38,332 nucleotides of DNA from Candidatus Pseudoscillospira falkowii (GCA_904374485.1 CAJFFX010000011.1:3461-41792); one strand, 5' to 3'; numbered from the stretch's first letter, positions 1 to 8,039 are shown. Numbers and translations: made by a program. Notes: a model not told the origin generated them from the sequence alone.

Positions 1-525
1 TTTTCGGCCCCCTCCTCTTCTTCTCCGCGGAGAAGAAGAGGAGCGCCCCGGGGTGGAGGAGAAGAAGAGGCTTTGGTGCAAACTCAGCCAGTACCGTGCT
101 TCTATAGATGCTCCTCTGCAAAGCGGCAACTGCTCAGCTGTTTGGTGTAGAGCTGACTTGCTTCAGCATCCCCGGCCGCTGCCGCTGACCCGGCGCTTGC
201 AGAGTCTTGCAGGATTCCCGCGCGCACCAGGGGAGCGGCAGCGGAAAGAGAAGGGCGGGGCATCCTAGTTTGCACAAAACTTGCACATGCTTGCCACATA
301 GCACAGGACCATCTTGTAGAAGCACGGGTCCATCTTTGTTTGCACCCCAGCCCCTCTTTTTCCTTTGCACCGGGCGCGGCGCGTTTCTTTTTCTCCTGCA
401 GGGAGAAAAAGAAATGGGGGGCGCATGACGGACAAGATGGCAAGTCATTGCCTTGCGAGCGAAAAAGGTAAAAGTGAAGAGTGAAGAGTGAAGAGTGAAG
501 AAGTGCCGCCCTGCCGGGCGGCGGC
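1..525. repeat. Dispersed foldback-like element, copy A (left end cut by the window)
   Basis: About 0.5 kb of non-coding sequence that recurs at 9409-10070 and 27421-28095. The left arm has a perfect 32-nt palindrome at 12-43. The right arm has a stem-loop at 384-414. Read in reverse complement, the right arm resembles the left one over roughly 150 bp, including the shared words GTGCTTCTA and GGAGAA. The right end carries a GTGAAGA tandem run at 475-502 followed by a GC-rich hairpin. This copy lacks about 90 bp of the centre found in the other two. The overlapping open frames are Arg/Ser/Pro-rich and have no recognisable family, so I do not call them genes. Confidence 0.8.
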
Positions 526-543
526 CGGCAGGCCCGCGCCGCA

Positions 544-572
544 TTGACAGGGGCGTCCTCCCTTGCTATGAT
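544..572 (+). promoter_or_regulatory. Sigma-A-type promoter for malQ
   Basis: TTGACA at 544-549, a 17-nt spacer, then TATGAT at 567-572. It lies about 50 nt before the malQ start and just after repeat copy A, so the element borders this promoter. Confidence 0.75.
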
Positions 573-620
573 AGCATCAGCGCCCGGGCGCAGGCCTGGG
601 CACAGAGGGAGGAATGAACG

Positions 621-2213
621 ATGGAACGCAGCAGCGGCGTTTTGCTGCCGGTCTCGGCGCTGCCGTCGCCTTACGGCATTGGTACACTGGGCCGGGCGGC
701 CTATGACTTTGTGGACTTTCTGGCCCGGGCGGGGCAGAGCTGGTGGCAGATGCTGCCAGTGGGTCCTACGGGTTACGGCGATTCGCCTTATCAAAGCTTT
801 TCGACCTTTGCGGGCAATCCCTATCTGATCGACCTGGACCTGCTGGCGGCGGACGGACTGCTGACAAAAAAGGAGATCGCCGCCGTGTCCTGGGGGGATG
901 ACGCCGCCCATGTGGACTACGGAAAAATTTACGCTGGCCGTTTCCACCTTCTGCGCCGGGCGGCGGCGCGGCAGCTGGAAAAGGACCCGGCGGCGGTGGA
1001 GACCTTTGCTGCGGAGCAGGCCTCCTGGCTGGAGGATTACGCCCTTTTTATGGCCCTGAAGGGCCGTTTTGCCATGGCCGCCTGGACGGCGTGGCCGGAG
1101 GACGTGCGGTTGCGGCGGCCGGAGGCCCTGGAAAAGGCACGCCGGGAGCTTGCGGAGGACGTCGTTTTTTACCGCTGTGTGCAGTACTTTTTCTATACCC
1201 AGTGGAGCGACCTGCGGCAGTACGCCGCAAAAAAGCAGATCCGCTTCATCGGCGATCTGCCCATCTATGTGGCGGCGGACAGTGCCGATGTGTGGGCCAG
1301 CCCCGAAAGCTTCCAGCTGGACGAAAAGAACGTGCCCACGGCGGTGGCCGGTGTGCCGCCCGATTATTTCAGCGCCGACGGCCAGCTGTGGGGCAATCCC
1401 CTCTACCGCTGGGACGAAATGAAAAAGGACGGCTTCGGCTGGTGGATCCGCCGGGTGGAGGGGGCGGCGCGCCTTTTCGACGTACTGCGCATCGACCACT
1501 TCCGCGGCTTTGAGAGCTATTGGGCTGTGCCCTATGGGGAAACGACCGCCAAAAGGGGAAAATGGGTCAAAGGTCCGGGCATGGATCTGGTAGGCGTGCT
1601 GACGGGCTGGTTCCCCCACGTCGGTTTTATCGCCGAGGACCTGGGCTTCCTGACGCCGGCGGTGAAGCGGCTCCTGAAGGATTCCGGCCTGCCCGGCATG
1701 AAGATCCTGGAGTTTGCCTTTGACAGCCGGGAGGAAAGCGATTATATGCCCCACACCTATGACCACAGCTGCGTCTGCTATGTGGGTACCCACGACAACG
1801 CGCCGGTGGCGGCCTGGCGCGAAGAGGCCGCGCCGGAGGACGTGGCTGTGGCGGTGCGATACCTGGGCCTGAACGAACAGGAGGGCTTCCACTGGGGCAT
1901 GATCCGTGGAGGCATGAGCTCGGTGGCCGATCTATTCATTGCCCAGGTGCAGGATTTTCTGGGCCTGGGGGCCGAGAGCCGGATGAACACCCCGGGAAAG
2001 CCCGCCGGCAACTGGACCTGGCGGCTGACGCCGGGACAGCTGACGGATGCCCTGGCGGAAAAGATCGCCGCCTGCACGAAGCTCTATGGCCGGGCGAATC
2101 CCGCCTGGCGCGCGGCGCACGCCGCGGAAACGGTGGAAAAAGCGGCGCAAAACGGGGAAAAAGAGAAGGAAACCCCGAAAACGCCGGTGGAAACACCGGC
2201 GGAAAAGGGGTAA
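621..2213 (+). CDS. malQ: 4-alpha-glucanotransferase (amylomaltase, GH77)
   Basis: Cytosolic enzyme of maltodextrin/glycogen metabolism that transfers alpha-1,4-glucan segments between chains. The protein has 530 residues, near the usual 500. GH77 landmarks are visible: an N-terminal LPSPYGIGTLG block, the nucleophile Asp292 in LRIDHFRGF, the acid/base Glu339 in IAEDLG and Asp392 in GTHDN. These fit the spacing of the D/E/D triad known from Thermus amylomaltase. The last 30 or so residues are a low-complexity Lys/Glu/Pro/Thr tail beyond the catalytic domain. A GGGAGGA site precedes the ATG. The gene is monocistronic, with its own promoter at 544-572 and a terminator at 2222-2262. Confidence 0.95.
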   Translation: MERSSGVLLPVSALPSPYGIGTLGRAAYDFVDFLARAGQSWWQMLPVGPTGYGDSPYQSFSTFAGNPYLIDLDLLAADGLLTKKEIAAVSWGDDAAHVDYGKIYAGRFHLLRRAAARQLEKDPAAVETFAAEQASWLEDYALFMALKGRFAMAAWTAWPEDVRLRRPEALEKARRELAEDVVFYRCVQYFFYTQWSDLRQYAAKKQIRFIGDLPIYVAADSADVWASPESFQLDEKNVPTAVAGVPPDYFSADGQLWGNPLYRWDEMKKDGFGWWIRRVEGAARLFDVLRIDHFRGFESYWAVPYGETTAKRGKWVKGPGMDLVGVLTGWFPHVGFIAEDLGFLTPAVKRLLKDSGLPGMKILEFAFDSREESDYMPHTYDHSCVCYVGTHDNAPVAAWREEAAPEDVAVAVRYLGLNEQEGFHWGMIRGGMSSVADLFIAQVQDFLGLGAESRMNTPGKPAGNWTWRLTPGQLTDALAEKIAACTKLYGRANPAWRAAHAAETVEKAAQNGEKEKETPKTPVETPAEKG

Positions 2214-2221
2214 AACCAAAA

Positions 2222-2262
2222 GCGGCGCGGCGGAGAGGAAATCTGGCCGCGCCGCCTTTTTG
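2222..2262 (+). terminator. Rho-independent terminator after malQ
   Basis: A 10-bp GC stem (GCGGCGCGGC with GCCGCGCCGC) closes a loop of about 14 nt and is followed by CTTTTTG. It separates malQ from polA. Confidence 0.8.
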
Positions 2263-2276
2263 CGCCCGGAGCGCCC

Positions 2277-2305
2277 TTGTTTTCCCGGCGGGAAGAGGGT
2301 ATAAT
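2277..2305 (+). promoter_or_regulatory. Sigma-A-type promoter for polA
   Basis: TTGTTT at 2277-2282, a 17-nt spacer, and a perfect TATAAT at 2300-2305, about 40 nt before the polA ATG. Confidence 0.7.
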
Positions 2306-2344
2306 AAAACGATCAGCAATCAAAAAAGACGGGAGGGTTTTTCC

Positions 2345-4996
2345 GTGAAACTGATGGTCCTGGACGGCAACAGCGTCGTCAACCGGGCGTACTATGGTGT
2401 GCGCACCATGCTCAAGACCCACGACGGACTGTATACCAACGCCATTTTCGGCTTTCTCAATATTCTGACCCGCCTGGTAGACGAGGAGCAGCCCGAAGCG
2501 CTGTGCGTCACCTTCGACCTCCACGCGCCCACATTCCGCCACGAAGCCTATGCCGACTATAAAGCCGGCCGCCGCCCCATGCCCGAGGAACTGCGCATGC
2601 AGATCCCGGTGCTCAAGGACGTGCTGGAGCAGATGAACATCCCCCGCTATGAAAAAGAGGGCTACGAGGCCGACGACCTGATCGGCGCCATCTCCCGCCG
2701 CTGCGAAAGAGCCGGGTGGGACTGCGTTGTCGTCACCGGCGACAAAGACAGTCTCCAGCTCATCACCGACCATACGAAGGTCAAGCTGGTCACCACGAGC
2801 GGCGGCCAGAGTTCCAGCCGGGACATGACTCCCGAAACATTTTTTGAAGAATACGGCTTTGCGCCCATCCATATGATCGACCTGAAAGCGCTGATGGGCG
2901 ACGCGTCGGACCACCTGCCCGGCGTGCCCGGCGTGGGGGAAAAAACGGCCCTGGACCTGATTCGCAGATACCAGAGCATCGACGCCCTCTATGAAAAGCT
3001 GCCGGACATCGAGGCCCGCCCCGCCGTCATCAAGAAACTGCAGGAGGGGGAGGCCAGCGCCCGGGAGACCTACTGGCTGGCCACCATCGTCACCGACGTG
3101 CCGGACTTTGCCTTTTCGCCGGAGGACAACCTGCGGAAAGAACCGAAAACGGGGCTTTACGATCTCTTTGTACGCCTGGAATTTTCCAAGCTCATCGAAA
3201 AATTCGGCCTGCATCCCGAGAATGCGCCGCCGGCGGAGCGGGCGGCCGTCACGGTTTCCGTGGAGCAGGTGACCCGGGCGGCCCAGGCGGAGGCGCTGCT
3301 GGACCGCTGGCGGCAGGCGGACCATGTGGCGGTTTTAGCCCTGCCGGACCTCACCGGCGCGGCGGTATATTGGGAGACCGGCGCGGGCGAAGCCTGCACG
3401 GCGGAACTCTATTTCAGCCGCTATGAGGGGGACTGGAACGCGCTGCTCGGCGCCCTGTTCGCGCCGGACATCAAAAAGGTCAGCCACAATGTGAAGGATC
3501 TGCTGCGCGCCTTGCTGGAGAGCGGCGTCGAGGGCGGCGGCTTTGTGTTCGACACGGCCCTGGCCGCCTATCTTCTGGACGCCACCCAGGGAAGCTATGA
3601 GCTTTCCCGTTTGTTCCTGCGGTATTTTGGCGCGGAACTGCCGCGGCCCCTCTATTTGGAGCCGGACGCTTTCTCCATGCTGGGCGACCGCGCGGCGGCG
3701 GAGGCGTCCCTGGACAGCGCGGCTGCTGCCGTGGAGGCGCTGTACGGCGTTTTGAAAGAGGATATTGAAAAAGAGAATATGCACGCGCTGCTTTATGAGA
3801 TCGAGCTTCCCCTGTGCGCGGTGCTGGCGGAGATGGAGCGCGCCGGCGTGGCGGTGGACGGCGCGGAGCTGGAGCGCTTCGGCGCAGATATGGCCGCGCG
3901 CTGCGCCGAAAAGGAAAAGACCATTTACGATATGGCCGGGGAGGAATTCAACATCAACTCCCCCAAGCAGCTGGGCCATATCCTCTTTGAAAAGCTGGAT
4001 ATCCCGCCCCTCAAGAAAACGAAAAGCGGCTATTCCACCTCCGCTGAGGTGCTCGATCAGCTGCGGGGTGTTTATCCCATCGTGGACGAGATCTTGGCCT
4101 ACCGGCAGTACGCCAAGCTGAAAAGCACCTATGCCGACGGCCTGCTCAAGGAGATCGGCCCCGACGGGCGTATCCACACCACCTTCCAGATGACGGTCAC
4201 CGCCACGGGCCGCCTTTCTTCCGCCGAGCCGAACCTGCAGAATATCCCCACCCGCACGGAGCTTGGCAGCGAGCTGCGGCGGATGTTCACCGCCGCGCCG
4301 GGCTGCGTTCTGGCGGACGCGGACTATTCCCAGATCGAGCTGCGCCTGCTGGCCCATATTTCCGGCGACGAGACCATGATCGCGGACTTCTGCGCCGGGG
4401 CCGATATCCACGCCGCCACGGCGGCCCGCGTTTTCGGCGTGGCGCCGGAGGATGTGACGCCTCAAATGCGCCGCAGCGCCAAGGCCGTCAACTTCGGCAT
4501 TGTCTATGGCATTTCCGCCTTCTCCCTTTCGAAGGATATCGGCGTCACCGTGGCCGAGGCCAAGGAGTATATGCAGCAGTATTTCGCCCGCTACGGCGGC
4601 GTGAAGCGCTATATGGAGGAGATCGTGGAAACGGCCCGGCAGCAGGGCTGGGTGGAAACGGCCTGGCATCGCCGCCGGGAGCTTCCCGAACTGCGCTCTT
4701 CCAACTTCAATATGCGTTCCTTCGGCGAGCGGGTGGCGCTGAACATGCCCATCCAGGGCACGGCGGCGGACATCATGAAGCTGGCCATGGTGCGCGTCCG
4801 CGACCGGCTGCGCCGGGAGTTGCCGGAGGCCCGCCTCGTGCTCCAGATCCACGACGAGCTGATCGTGGAGTGCCCCGCGGACCAGGCGGAGCAAGTCAAG
4901 ACCGTGCTCCGGGAGGAGATGGCCGGCGCGGCACAGCTGCGCGTGCCCCTGGCGGTGGAGGCCCACGCGGGCGCCAACTGGCTGGACGCCAAGTAA
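2345..4996 (+). CDS. polA: DNA polymerase I
   Basis: Repair and Okazaki-fragment polymerase of 883 residues. Residues 1 to about 290 form the 5'-3' flap exonuclease (YEADDLIG, VVTGDKDSLQL, GVPGVGEKTA). Residues of about 300-465 are the 3'-5' exonuclease fold, but the DxE metal motif is replaced (LALPDLTG), so proofreading is probably lost, as in Bacillus-type Pol I. The C-terminal half is the polymerase: motif A DADYSQIELR, motif B RRSAKAVNFGIVYG, and motif C QIHDELIVE near residue 835. It starts with ATG at 2345 and has its own promoter. It sits 31 nt before rimI and may be cotranscribed with it. Confidence 0.97.
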   Translation: MKLMVLDGNSVVNRAYYGVRTMLKTHDGLYTNAIFGFLNILTRLVDEEQPEALCVTFDLHAPTFRHEAYADYKAGRRPMPEELRMQIPVLKDVLEQMNIPRYEKEGYEADDLIGAISRRCERAGWDCVVVTGDKDSLQLITDHTKVKLVTTSGGQSSSRDMTPETFFEEYGFAPIHMIDLKALMGDASDHLPGVPGVGEKTALDLIRRYQSIDALYEKLPDIEARPAVIKKLQEGEASARETYWLATIVTDVPDFAFSPEDNLRKEPKTGLYDLFVRLEFSKLIEKFGLHPENAPPAERAAVTVSVEQVTRAAQAEALLDRWRQADHVAVLALPDLTGAAVYWETGAGEACTAELYFSRYEGDWNALLGALFAPDIKKVSHNVKDLLRALLESGVEGGGFVFDTALAAYLLDATQGSYELSRLFLRYFGAELPRPLYLEPDAFSMLGDRAAAEASLDSAAAAVEALYGVLKEDIEKENMHALLYEIELPLCAVLAEMERAGVAVDGAELERFGADMAARCAEKEKTIYDMAGEEFNINSPKQLGHILFEKLDIPPLKKTKSGYSTSAEVLDQLRGVYPIVDEILAYRQYAKLKSTYADGLLKEIGPDGRIHTTFQMTVTATGRLSSAEPNLQNIPTRTELGSELRRMFTAAPGCVLADADYSQIELRLLAHISGDETMIADFCAGADIHAATAARVFGVAPEDVTPQMRRSAKAVNFGIVYGISAFSLSKDIGVTVAEAKEYMQQYFARYGGVKRYMEEIVETARQQGWVETAWHRRRELPELRSSNFNMRSFGERVALNMPIQGTAADIMKLAMVRVRDRLRRELPEARLVLQIHDELIVECPADQAEQVKTVLREEMAGAAQLRVPLAVEAHAGANWLDAK

Positions 4997-5027
4997 TCGC
5001 CGGCGGGGAAGAAAAGGAGGAAAAACC

Positions 5028-5489
5028 GTGAATGTGAAGATCGTGCCCATGGACGCGTCCCATCTGGACGGTGCGGCGGCCGTCGAACAGGCCTGTTTTT
5101 CCCGGCCCTGGAGCCGGGAGATGCTGGCGGAAGAACTGTATAACGACTGCGCTGCCTATCTTGCGGCAGAGGATGCGGAGGGCTGCGTGGTGGGCTATGC
5201 GGGGCTCCAGGTGGTGCTGGACGAGGGATACATCACCAACGTCGCCGTGCTGCCGGAGCATCGGCGGCAGGGCGTCGCGTCAAAGCTGTTGCAGGTGTTC
5301 TGTGATTTTGCCGCCGGACGGGACCTGGCCTTTCTCACGCTGGAGGTGCGCCGGAGCAACGATGCGGCCATCGCCCTGTATGAAGCCTTCGGCTTCCGGG
5401 AGGCGGGCTGCCGGAAGAATTACTATGAAGCCCCCAGGGAGGATGCACTGATCATGACAAAATATTTCAAGGAGGGAGCAGTATGCTGA
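5028..5489 (+). CDS. rimI: Ribosomal-protein-S18-alanine N-acetyltransferase (GNAT)
   Basis: A 153-residue GNAT acetyltransferase that by family N-acetylates the alpha-amino group of ribosomal protein S18. The acetyl-CoA loop RRQGVASKLL, the beta-strand AFLTLEVRRSNDAAIALYEAFGF and the FxxxGxRxxYY-like tail are all present. The start is GTG at 5028, chosen because AAAGGAGG lies 7 nt upstream. The 3' end overlaps tsaD by 7 nt. This rimI-tsaD pairing is the common Bacillota order, but tsaE and tsaB, which usually precede it, are absent here; polA stands in their place. Confidence 0.93.
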   Translation: MNVKIVPMDASHLDGAAAVEQACFSRPWSREMLAEELYNDCAAYLAAEDAEGCVVGYAGLQVVLDEGYITNVAVLPEHRRQGVASKLLQVFCDFAAGRDLAFLTLEVRRSNDAAIALYEAFGFREAGCRKNYYEAPREDALIMTKYFKEGAVC

Positions 5490-6493
5490 TTCTTGCCGTG
5501 GAATCCTCCTGCGATGAAACGGCTGTGGCGGTGGAGGAGGACGGCCGCCGGGTGCTGGCCGACAAGATCGCTTCCCAGGCGGATATGCACGCCGTTTACG
5601 GCGGCGTGGTGCCGGAGATCGCTTCGCGCAAGCATGTGGAGGTCATCTCCCAGCTGGCGGAGGCGGCGCTGAAGGAAGCCGGCGTTTCCCGCCGGGATCT
5701 GGATGCCGTGGCGGTGACATACGCCCCGGGCCTCATCGGCGCGGTGCTGGTGGGCGTCAACTTTGCAAAGTCCGTGGCCTATGCGCTGGGGCTGCCGCTG
5801 ATCCCGGTTCACCATGTGCGCGGCCACATCGCCGCCAACTACATCGCCTTTCCGGAACTGGAGCCGCCCTTCCTGGCCCTGGCCATCTCCGGGGGCAATA
5901 CGCTGATCGTGGACGTGAAGACTTATACGGATATGGAGGTCATCGGCGCCACCCGGGATGACGCGGCGGGGGAGTGTTTCGACAAGGCGGCCCGGGTGCT
6001 GGGCCTGCCCTATCCCGGCGGCGCGCCCATGGACGCCCTGGCCAAAAGGGGCACAGCGGGGACCTACGATCTGCCCCGGGCCCATGTCAGCGGCAGCGCG
6101 TTCGACATGAGCTTTTCGGGCCTCAAGACTGCGGTGGTCAATCTGGCCCACAATGCCGCCCAGGCGGGGAAGGAACTGGACAAGGCGTCGCTGGCCCTGG
6201 ACTTCACCAACGCCGTCAGCGAAATGCTCGTGCCACGGGCCGTCGCCGCGGCGGAAAAATGCGGCCGGGACACCATCGCCGCCGCCGGCGGCGTGGCGGC
6301 GAACTCCATCATCCGCGCCGACCTGCAGCGCGCCTGCGCGCAGCACGGTCTGCAGCTCTTTGTCCCGCCCCTGTCCCTGTGCGGCGATAACGCCGCCATG
6401 ATCGGCTGTCAGGGCTACTACGAATACCTGGCCGGTCACCGGGCCGAAACGGATCTGAATGCTTATGCGACAAGGGATATTGCCTTGGGATAA
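5483..6493 (+). CDS. tsaD: tRNA N6-threonylcarbamoyladenosine transferase subunit TsaD
   Basis: Catalytic subunit for t6A37 formation on ANN-decoding tRNAs; with TsaB and TsaE it transfers the threonylcarbamoyl group from threonylcarbamoyl-AMP. The 336 residues match the family length. The N-terminal ESSCDETA ASKHA-type phosphate motif is present, as are the metal-binding HxxxH at His111/His115 (HHVRGH), SGGNT, and the late GDNAAMIG motif with its metal-binding Asp. Translation is probably coupled to rimI through the 7-nt overlap. A GGAGGGAG site lies before the ATG. A terminator follows directly. Confidence 0.96.
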   Translation: MLILAVESSCDETAVAVEEDGRRVLADKIASQADMHAVYGGVVPEIASRKHVEVISQLAEAALKEAGVSRRDLDAVAVTYAPGLIGAVLVGVNFAKSVAYALGLPLIPVHHVRGHIAANYIAFPELEPPFLALAISGGNTLIVDVKTYTDMEVIGATRDDAAGECFDKAARVLGLPYPGGAPMDALAKRGTAGTYDLPRAHVSGSAFDMSFSGLKTAVVNLAHNAAQAGKELDKASLALDFTNAVSEMLVPRAVAAAEKCGRDTIAAAGGVAANSIIRADLQRACAQHGLQLFVPPLSLCGDNAAMIGCQGYYEYLAGHRAETDLNAYATRDIALG

Positions 6494-6497
6494 AAAA

Positions 6498-6521
6498 GCG
6501 GCCCGCAAGGGCCGCTTTTTT
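6498..6521 (+). terminator. Rho-independent terminator after tsaD
   Basis: Perfect 7-bp stem GCGGCCC/GGGCCGC with a GCAA loop and six T residues, directly after the tsaD stop. An A-run on the other side makes it potentially bidirectional. Confidence 0.9.
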
Positions 6522-6689
6522 ACGGCTTATACTTGCTGCCGCATGGCGGCCCCGGCCCCCCGGCAGGGCGGCACTTCTTCCATCTTACTTCTACTTGGCG
6601 CTCCCGGTGCCGTCCGGTCAGTGCGCACACTGGGCAGAAGGGGCAAGCACTGGGGGGAGGGTCAATAGTACTGTGCTTTCAATCAATGA

Positions 6690-6728
6690 AAAGTGAATAG
6701 TGAATAGTTGCCGGGCTCGCGCCCGGCC
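6690..6728. repeat. End fragment of the dispersed element family
   Basis: A GTGAATA tandem run followed by the hairpin GCCGGGCTCGCGCCCGGC. The same combination (GTGAAGA/GTGAATA run plus GCCGGGC hairpin) ends the long copies near 10020-10070 and 28020-28095. No other part of the element is here. The rest of 6522-6690 shows no gene. Confidence 0.55.
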
Positions 6729-6756
6729 TTGGCCTTTTGAAGGAAATAGGATTCCA

Positions 6757-6920
6757 GAAAAAAGGCCGCACCAGTTGGTGCGGCCTTCGGCGCGCGTGCG
6801 CCGTTACAAACATTTTCATCTGCGGCGAAAATCTCAAGGTGAATTGGCCGCAGGACATGAGAAGGCGGCCTGGGCCGTGGCGCAGGCGGAATTCACTTCC
6901 GCCGAGCATTGAAATCCAAA
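6757..6920 (-). ncRNA. Structured intergenic element ending in a terminator (possible small RNA)
   Basis: Read on the minus strand, the segment holds a GGCGGAA/TTCCGCC hairpin, nested inverted repeats GTGAATT/AATTCAC and GGCCGC/GCGGCC (6840-6897), a GGCGCGCGTGCGCC palindrome, and finally a perfect 10-bp stem at 6763-6784 followed on the minus strand by TTTTTT. A GC stem plus T-run at the end and several nested stems suggest a transcribed structured RNA downstream of tRNA-Thr. It could equally be another repeat family. I do not recognise a known RNA class. Confidence 0.35.
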
Positions 6921-6953
6921 GGGGCGGAGCGGGCCTTTGGCCCGCAGAGCCCA

Positions 6954-6987
6954 CAAAAACGGACACGACGCAGGTCGTGTCCTTTTT
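6954..6987 (-). terminator. Terminator after tRNA-Thr
   Basis: Perfect 9-bp stem GGACACGAC/GTCGTGTCC with a 4-nt loop. T-runs on both strands (TTTTTT on plus, TTTTTG on minus) make it bidirectional. It begins immediately after the tRNA CCA end. Confidence 0.8.
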
Positions 6988-6989
6988 TG

Positions 6990-7065
6990 TGGAGCTACTG
7001 GCCGGACTTGAACCGGCGACCTGCTGATTACGAATCAGCTGCTCTACCAACTGAGCCACAGTAGC
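6990..7065 (-). tRNA. tRNA-Thr (anticodon CGU, reads ACG)
   Basis: The minus strand gives a 76-nt cloverleaf. The acceptor is GCTACTG paired with CAGTAGC, the D-arm is GGCTCAGTTGGTAGAGC, the anticodon arm is GCTGA-TTCGTAA-TCAGC with anticodon CGT, the T-arm is GCCGGTTCAAGTCCGGC, and CCA is encoded. An open frame starting MAQLVEQLIRNQQV across this gene is a translation of the tRNA itself and is not a protein. Confidence 0.97.
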
Positions 7066-7368
7066 AAACGAATGTTCACAAAGCGGATATTATGATAGCA
7101 CATTTCCGGCGTGCCGTCAACAGTTTTGCACGGCTTTTTCCTGGATTTTTTGAGCGGTATACGATCTGTATTCGTTCGCCCCCGGGAGACGTTCTCCGCG
7201 CCCTTTTGCGGGGCATGGTCCCATTCCGCCCCGGAAAGTGAAAAAAGGGAACCCTTTGATTTTCTTCCCGCTTTTCCGCAAACAGGCCCGTTTTCCCTAC
7301 ATTTTCCGCCGTATCATCTCGCTGCTGAAATTGACATAATTTTTTTAGTAACAGCTTACTACAAGGAG

Positions 7369-7386
7369 TTATTCACATTATCCACA
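7369..7386 (+). promoter_or_regulatory. Two abutting DnaA-box-like 9-mers
   Basis: TTATTCACA at 7369-7377 runs directly into TTATCCACA at 7378-7386. Both match the classical TTATNCACA DnaA box, the second exactly matching the strong consensus. They lie at the edge of a local AT-rich stretch. No dnaA, dnaN, rpmH or other origin-linked gene is nearby, so function is unproven. Confidence 0.4.
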
Positions 7387-7660
7387 GAGTTTTGCACACC
7401 ACTTTTTTGCTACGGCAACAATGGATTGCACAAAGATACACGAAAAATGGCAAGCCGGGAAACGCAGTTTTTCCTGCCGGAAAAATTCGATTTTTGTTGA
7501 CATAAGAGTAGTATTTTGCCGGTGAGCCCAATGGACGGGCAGGAGAATACCGCCATACCCGAAGCCAACGACGCACGCCTACGGCAGGGGGCGCTTTTTG
7601 GCTGTGGCGCCCATGCCTTGGCACTCAGAAACTTGCAGAATCATGCCTTTCTTGTAAAAA

Positions 7661-7697
7661 TTGGCATTTCCGCAACCGACGGTTGCGGAAATGCCAA
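7661..7697. repeat. Perfect 18-bp inverted repeat with a one-base centre
   Basis: Two 18-nt arms beginning TTGGCATTTCCGCAACCG are exact reverse complements around a single A. On the minus strand the hairpin is followed by TTTTTAC, so it could act as a terminator in that direction. No gene that would need it is evident upstream on that strand. Confidence 0.7.
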
Positions 7698-7991
7698 GGT
7701 GAGATGGCGGCGCTGAAACGGAGACAGTGGTGGACTGGGGGCAGAGGAGACGAGGGACCATGGCCTTTGAGGCCCTGGCGGGCCGGAAACCGCAGGAGAA
7801 GCGCCTGGACTTGCGGCTGCGCTTTTATGCTGCGGCAGATCGGCTGCTGGTCATACCTGCGATCTTCGTTGTGTTCCAAACGGCGGACAACACGATCTCT
7901 GCCCACGTGCGCGTGGAAACCTTTGGGCGCATCACGGTCATCGGATGTATTCTTCTCAGCGACAACTGCTGCAATTATCTGCGTAAAAGAT

Positions 7992-8030
7992 AAAAAAGGA
8001 CGGTTTTGCATTGGCAAAACCGTCCTTTTT
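7992..8030 (-). terminator. Terminator after purD (bidirectional)
   Basis: 12-bp stem GGACGGTTTTGC/GCAAAACCGTCC with an ATTG loop. It is flanked by A6 and T5, so it can terminate purD on the minus strand and anything reading from the left. Confidence 0.88.
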
Positions 8031-8039
8031 GTGCCGAAA

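Larger units (their letters stand above)
7066..7991. other. Gene-poor intergenic region
   Basis: More than 900 bp without a convincing gene. The part at 7320-7505 is clearly more AT-rich than the surroundings and contains the DnaA-box-like pair at 7369-7386. A large perfect inverted repeat lies at 7661-7697. An 88-codon plus-strand frame (7727-7993) has no ribosome binding site and no family resemblance, so I leave it uncalled. A terminator closes the region at 7992-8030. Confidence 0.5.

Noticed and set aside
102..1892. 596-codon minus-strand frame opposite malQ
   Set aside because: Runs antisense through malQ and repeat copy A; the frame arises from GC-rich codon bias, and malQ has all catalytic residues.
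6612..6665. Possible gene fragment after tsaD
   Set aside because: The short plus-strand frame at 6459-6668 starts inside tsaD and continues through the terminator; no family.
6679..7059. 126-codon minus-strand frame starting MAQLVEQLIRNQQV
   Set aside because: It is a translation of the tRNA-Thr gene and the hairpin-rich region beyond it; this start is a well-known spurious frame over tRNAs.
7331..7386. Possible replication origin
   Set aside because: Only two DnaA-box-like words and an AT-rich stretch; no dnaA or dnaN nearby. Kept as a finding, not as an origin.
7727..7993. 88-codon plus-strand frame
   Set aside because: No ribosome binding site, no recognisable domain, and it runs into the purD terminator; a real gene cannot be excluded but is not supported.
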